From Syntrophales bacterium (lineage in GTDB: Bacteria > Desulfobacterota > Syntrophia > Syntrophales > UBA5619): a stretch of DNA of 45,713 nucleotides. Positions 42,761-45,713 of this stretch are shown here, one piece after another. How positions within the stretch are numbered: the first letter of the stretch is position 1; every line of letters starts with the position of its first letter. Where the stretch lies: positions 1 through 45,713 of the forward strand of contig JALNYO010000031.1 in NCBI GenBank assembly GCA_023229765.1. Reading direction: 5' to 3'. The notes below the pieces were generated by a model, which did not search any database, was not told the DNA's origin, and saw only the letters and a program-made list of their open reading frames with translations. A program made the translations under genes and the position numbers.

Positions 42761-43314
42761 TGAACATAATCCTCATCGGGTACCGTTGCACCGGAAAAAC
42801 TTCTATCGGCCGGCTTTTGTCAGAGATGAGCGGGCGCCCTTTTTTTGACACGGATGAGCTGGTCTGTAGCCGGGCCGGAAAAAATATCGCCATGATCGTC
42901 GCCGACGCAGGCTGGGCAGCGTTTCGAGAGAAAGAACGCTCCGTTATCGAGGAGGTGTCCGGGTCGGAAGGGGTGGTTATCGCAACCGGAGGAGGCGCCG
43001 TGCTTGATCCGGCGAATGTGCAATGCCTCAAAAAAAACGGCAGGATAATCTGGCTGGTCGCCTCTGCCGATACTGTCAGCAGGCGGATGGAGGGCGATGT
43101 GGCCAGCGGCGAAAATCGCCCGCCTTTGTCGGGGGAGTCACTCGCCGAGGAAGTGAGAAAAACTTTGGTGCAGCGGGAGCCCCTCTATCGCCAAAGTGCT
43201 GATCTGGTCGTTGACACAGATGCGCTTGCCGGGAAGGAGGTTGCAGCCATCATTGGTCGCGCCTTTCCTGAAATATTCGGCCTTTTTCCTCCGGGGGGGG
43301 CCAGGGGTAAATAA
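42760..43314 (+). CDS. aroK: Shikimate kinase
   Basis: The 184-residue P-loop kinase phosphorylates shikimate with ATP. It shows Walker A in IGYRCTGKTSIGRLL (residues 5-19), the shikimate-binding FFDTDELVCS (about 28-37), GWAAFREKERSVIEE and VIATGGGAVLDPANV (about 70-84), and the lid GENRPPL. Upstream TAATG overlap with aroA; 92 bp separate it from aroC. Confidence 0.95.
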   Translation: MNIILIGYRCTGKTSIGRLLSEMSGRPFFDTDELVCSRAGKNIAMIVADAGWAAFREKERSVIEEVSGSEGVVIATGGGAVLDPANVQCLKKNGRIIWLVASADTVSRRMEGDVASGENRPPLSGESLAEEVRKTLVQREPLYRQSADLVVDTDALAGKEVAAIIGRAFPEIFGLFPPGGARGK

Positions 43315-43406
43315 GGAGAAAAACGATTTCAGGTTAAATACTCCTGGCAGCACGCCGTCATAAAGAAGGATAAAAGTAGTTTTTATGAAGAAAGGGTTTG
43401 GTGATC

Positions 43407-44480
43407 ATGGCCGGCAACACATTTGGCACACTGTTCAGGGTAACAACATGGGGAGAATCGCACGGTCCGGCGATCGGGGCGGTGATCGACGGCTGCCCTC
43501 CCCGGATTCCGCTGACCGCTGCCGATATCCAGCAGGATTTGGAGCGACGCAAGCCCGGCGGGCTGCCCTCGGCAAGCCCTAGACGCGAGGAAGACATTGT
43601 GCAGATTCTGTCGGGGGTTTTTGAAGGAAAGACAACGGGAACGCCGATTTCTCTTTTAATCAACAATCGGGATGTTGATGAAGGCGCCTATGAAGGGTTG
43701 CGGAATCTTTTTCGGCCGGGTCACGGCGATTTCAGCTACCAGGCCAAGTACGGGATTCGCGATCACCGGGGTGGCGGGCGCGCTTCCGCCCGGGAGACGG
43801 CCGGCCGGGTTGCGGCGGGCGCCGTCGCGCGAAAAATAATCTCTGCGGCAGGAATAAAGGTGTTTGCCTTTACCCGGGAGTTGGGCGGAATATCCGCCGA
43901 AGGGCCCGTCCCTGTAGCGCGCCCCGCCGGGCCGCTTTACTGTCCCGATCCGGAAGCGGAAAAAAAGATGATCGCCCGCCTCGCGGAGGCGAGAAAGGCG
44001 GGGGATACCGTGGGCGGGATTGTTGAGGTTATCGTCCGCGGATGTCCCGCCGGACTTGGGGAGCCTGTCTTTTCAAAGCTAGATGCCGATCTGGCCGGCG
44101 CCTTGATGGGGATAGGCTCGGTCAAGGGTGTGGAGATCGGGGCCGGATTTGCGGCGGCAAGAATGACCGGTTCCACCTGCAATGACCAGATGGGGAAGGA
44201 GGGCTTCCGGACGAACAATGCCGGCGGCATCCTGGCGGGTATTGCCAATGGCAACGAAATAGTCATCCGCGCTGCCTGCAAACCGATTCCCTCGATCGCG
44301 CTGACGCAGGATACCGTCGACATTCACGGCAACCCTGTTACTGTCGAAATCGGAGGCAGGCACGATGCGGCGGTTATCCCCCGGATCGTTCCGGTTTGCG
44401 AGGCGATGGTCTGCATGGCGCTTGCCGATCATCTGCTTCGGCAGCGGGCGATCCAAGGGGGCGGGGTGACTGATGAGTGA
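43407..44480 (+). CDS. aroC: Chorismate synthase
   Basis: The 357-residue FMNH2-dependent enzyme forms chorismate from EPSP. It starts MAGNTFGTLFRVTTWGESHG (first family signature); ATG 43407 is favoured over in-frame GTG 43401 and TTG 43398 by AAAGGG spacing. Other blocks: RPGHGDFSYQAKYGIRDHRG, GGRASARETAGRVAAGAVAR, GIGSVKGVEIGAGF, NNAGGILAGIANG and DAAVIPRIVPVCEAMV. It overlaps the prephenate dehydrogenase gene by 8 bp. Confidence 0.96.
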   Translation: MAGNTFGTLFRVTTWGESHGPAIGAVIDGCPPRIPLTAADIQQDLERRKPGGLPSASPRREEDIVQILSGVFEGKTTGTPISLLINNRDVDEGAYEGLRNLFRPGHGDFSYQAKYGIRDHRGGGRASARETAGRVAAGAVARKIISAAGIKVFAFTRELGGISAEGPVPVARPAGPLYCPDPEAEKKMIARLAEARKAGDTVGGIVEVIVRGCPAGLGEPVFSKLDADLAGALMGIGSVKGVEIGAGFAAARMTGSTCNDQMGKEGFRTNNAGGILAGIANGNEIVIRAACKPIPSIALTQDTVDIHGNPVTVEIGGRHDAAVIPRIVPVCEAMVCMALADHLLRQRAIQGGGVTDE

Positions 44481-45228
44481 CTTTTCGATCGGGATTATCG
44501 GGGGAACCGGGGGGATCGGTCAGTGGTTCGCCGATTTTCTTGTCAGGGAAGGATACGCCGTTCACGTCGCGGGGAGAAAAACGGGTTTGCCGGCGGCTGA
44601 ACTCGCCGCCCTCTGCCGCATCATTGTCGTGGCCGTTCCCATTGCCGCCACAATTGCTGTTATCGGGAAAGTCGGGCCGCATCTTTCCGCTGACTCGCTC
44701 CTGATGGATCTTACCTCTCTGAAGGAAGAACCGGTAAGGGCAATGCTCGCCGCAACCAGCGCCGAAGTAATAGGTTGCCATCCCCTCTTTGGGCCAGACG
44801 TTTCCTCGCTGCATGACAACAATATCATCCTCTGTCCCGGCCGGGGGGAGAGCTGGCTATCTTTCTTGAGTGGGCTTTTTGAGGCGCGCGGCGCCCGGGT
44901 GACCATAACAAGCCCCGCGGAGCACGACCGAATGATGTCCCTTATCCAGGGGCTGACCCATTTCAATACGATCCTGATGGAGCTTGCCCTGCGGGATTCA
45001 GACAGAAAACAATCAGAACTGGAGCCATTTTCGACCCCGATATTCCGGGCAAAACAAGCGCTTGGCGCCAGGGTATTTGGGGCCAATGCCGACTTGTACG
45101 CGGCAATTCTTACAAAAAATCCCCATATCATGCAGGTTATCGAATGTTACGAGAAAAACCTTTCCCTGGTAAAAGGACTTATCGCCGAGCGAAACACGGT
45201 GGCGCTGGCGGAACTGCTGCGAAAATAA
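44473..45228 (+). CDS. tyrA: Prephenate dehydrogenase
   Basis: The 251-residue protein has an N-terminal NAD-binding GIIGGTGGIGQWFADFLVRE (residues 7-26), VAVPIAAT and LMDLTSLKEEPV, followed by IGCHPLFGPDVSS (conserved His-Pro-x-Phe-Gly-Pro, about 97-109) and GLTHFNTILMELAL. It makes 4-hydroxyphenylpyruvate for tyrosine. No chorismate mutase or ACT domain is fused. It is last in the operon. Genes for 3-dehydroquinate dehydratase and shikimate dehydrogenase are not in the window. Confidence 0.93.
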   Translation: MSDFSIGIIGGTGGIGQWFADFLVREGYAVHVAGRKTGLPAAELAALCRIIVVAVPIAATIAVIGKVGPHLSADSLLMDLTSLKEEPVRAMLAATSAEVIGCHPLFGPDVSSLHDNNIILCPGRGESWLSFLSGLFEARGARVTITSPAEHDRMMSLIQGLTHFNTILMELALRDSDRKQSELEPFSTPIFRAKQALGARVFGANADLYAAILTKNPHIMQVIECYEKNLSLVKGLIAERNTVALAELLRK

Positions 45229-45231
45229 GCA

Positions 45232-45507
45232 TCAGCCCATGTTGATGGTATGGAGTTTCAGAAGAAAATTTTTGAAGGTCTCTTTTGTTGTCTCTTTTAT
45301 CGAAACCAGACGAACAAACACCGCCTTGTTGTAAAATGAATAACCGTTTTCCATGGCCTCCGGATTCTCATCGTCGTCGATGAAACGCTCGATAAACGCC
45401 ATTGCGAATTTTCTTGCCTCGGCCTGATTTTGTGCGGTTATTAAAAAATGATGATATTTTATTCCTTCGTCTTCCGATTCGCTGATTTTTATCCAGTAGT
45501 CCTGCAT
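45232..45507 (-). CDS. Small hypothetical protein
   Basis: The 91-residue protein (MQDYWIKISESEDEGIKYHH start) has a good site, GGAGAGGG, four to eight bases upstream. It is a mixed alpha/beta acidic protein with ITAQNQAEARKFAMAFIERF and a DDDENPE acidic turn. No family is recognised. Its 3' end faces that of tyrA (3 bp apart). Confidence 0.65.
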   Translation of the reverse strand: MQDYWIKISESEDEGIKYHHFLITAQNQAEARKFAMAFIERFIDDDENPEAMENGYSFYNKAVFVRLVSIKETTKETFKNFLLKLHTINMG

Positions 45508-45592
45508 TAGCCCTCTCCTTCATTACTCGCTGTAAGAAACGGGCGCATTCTACACAGTTTATAAAAAAATGCAAATAAAACTAAAATTCACC

Positions 45593-45713
45593 GAGCCCAT
45601 TGCAAAACCATTTGTCATTCCCGAAAGCGAAGCTTAATGTTCATAATGTCTCTATCGGGAATATGGTTTTTCAAGCAGTTAGAACCAGATTATGAACATT
45701 AAACTTCGTTTTC
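45593..45713. repeat. Dispersed terminal-inverted-repeat element, copy 5 (subtype B, cut by window end)
   Basis: It begins GAGCCCATTGCAAAACCATT and continues GTCATTCCCGAAAGCGAAGC, TCTCTATCGGGAATATGG and GATTATGAACATTAAACTTC. It is nearly identical to the reverse complement of copy 1. The right end lies outside the window. Confidence 0.85.

Overview
The window looks like a chromosomal segment of an anaerobic, syntroph-like deltaproteobacterium (Desulfobacterota, Syntrophia-like). That placement is inferred from gene content: a heterodisulfide-reductase (Hdr)-type electron-transfer operon with two in-frame UGA (selenocysteine) codons, a B12-dependent acyl-CoA mutase with its chaperone GTPase, an ADP-forming acyl-CoA synthetase, an AMP-forming fatty acyl-CoA ligase and a BenE-type benzoate transporter. 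No rRNA or marker gene is present to fix the taxon.

Layout. Positions 1-7156 (+) hold the end of an HdrB/HdrD-like protein, a selenocysteine HdrA, a selenocysteine MvhD with an extra C-terminal helix-turn-helix region, and NuoE-, NuoF- and NuoG-like subunits. Together these look like an NAD(H)-linked, flavin-bifurcating Hdr complex without an adjacent hydrogenase. Positions 7157-10330 are a low-density region with a diguanylate cyclase, an orphan ParD-type antitoxin and a DUF4338 remnant. Positions 10334-15267 hold a divergently arranged acyl-CoA mutase operon (large subunit, B12 subunit, MeaB; - strand) and a TetR regulator plus a flavodoxin/ferredoxin protein (+ strand). Two tandem TetR-type operators lie between them. 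The mutase has lost several residues normally diagnostic of methylmalonyl-CoA mutase.

Positions 15268-17175 carry a decayed ORF, a VapBC pair with a truncated toxin and a DUF3795 protein; the VapBC/DUF3795 part lies between inverted copies of a ~150-bp repeat. Then follow glnS, an HD-domain membrane protein with its own TetR regulator, and a SulP-STAS-cNMP transporter. Positions 23140-26710 are accessory: two more toxin/antitoxin loci with damaged toxins, a DUF6933-like gene, and a Fic gene with palindromic operators. Positions 26782-37870 hold tRNA-Gln(CTG), queF, a fatty acyl-CoA ligase, lgt, trxB, an ADP-forming acyl-CoA synthetase, a Tat-exported DUF362 protein, a perfectly centred 179-bp palindromic element, benE and a TPR-like hypothetical. 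Positions 38040-45228 are an aromatic amino acid operon, aroF-aroB-pheA-aroA-aroK-aroC-tyrA, mostly translationally coupled and preceded by a structured leader with two tandem intrinsic terminators.

Cross-cutting features. Five copies of a non-coding ~150-173 bp repeat with terminal inverted repeats lie at 7164, 10153, 15686, 17023 and 45593. At all four toxin-antitoxin loci the antitoxin is intact while the toxin is missing, truncated or frameshifted. All identifications are from reading translations and motifs by eye; no database search was run.
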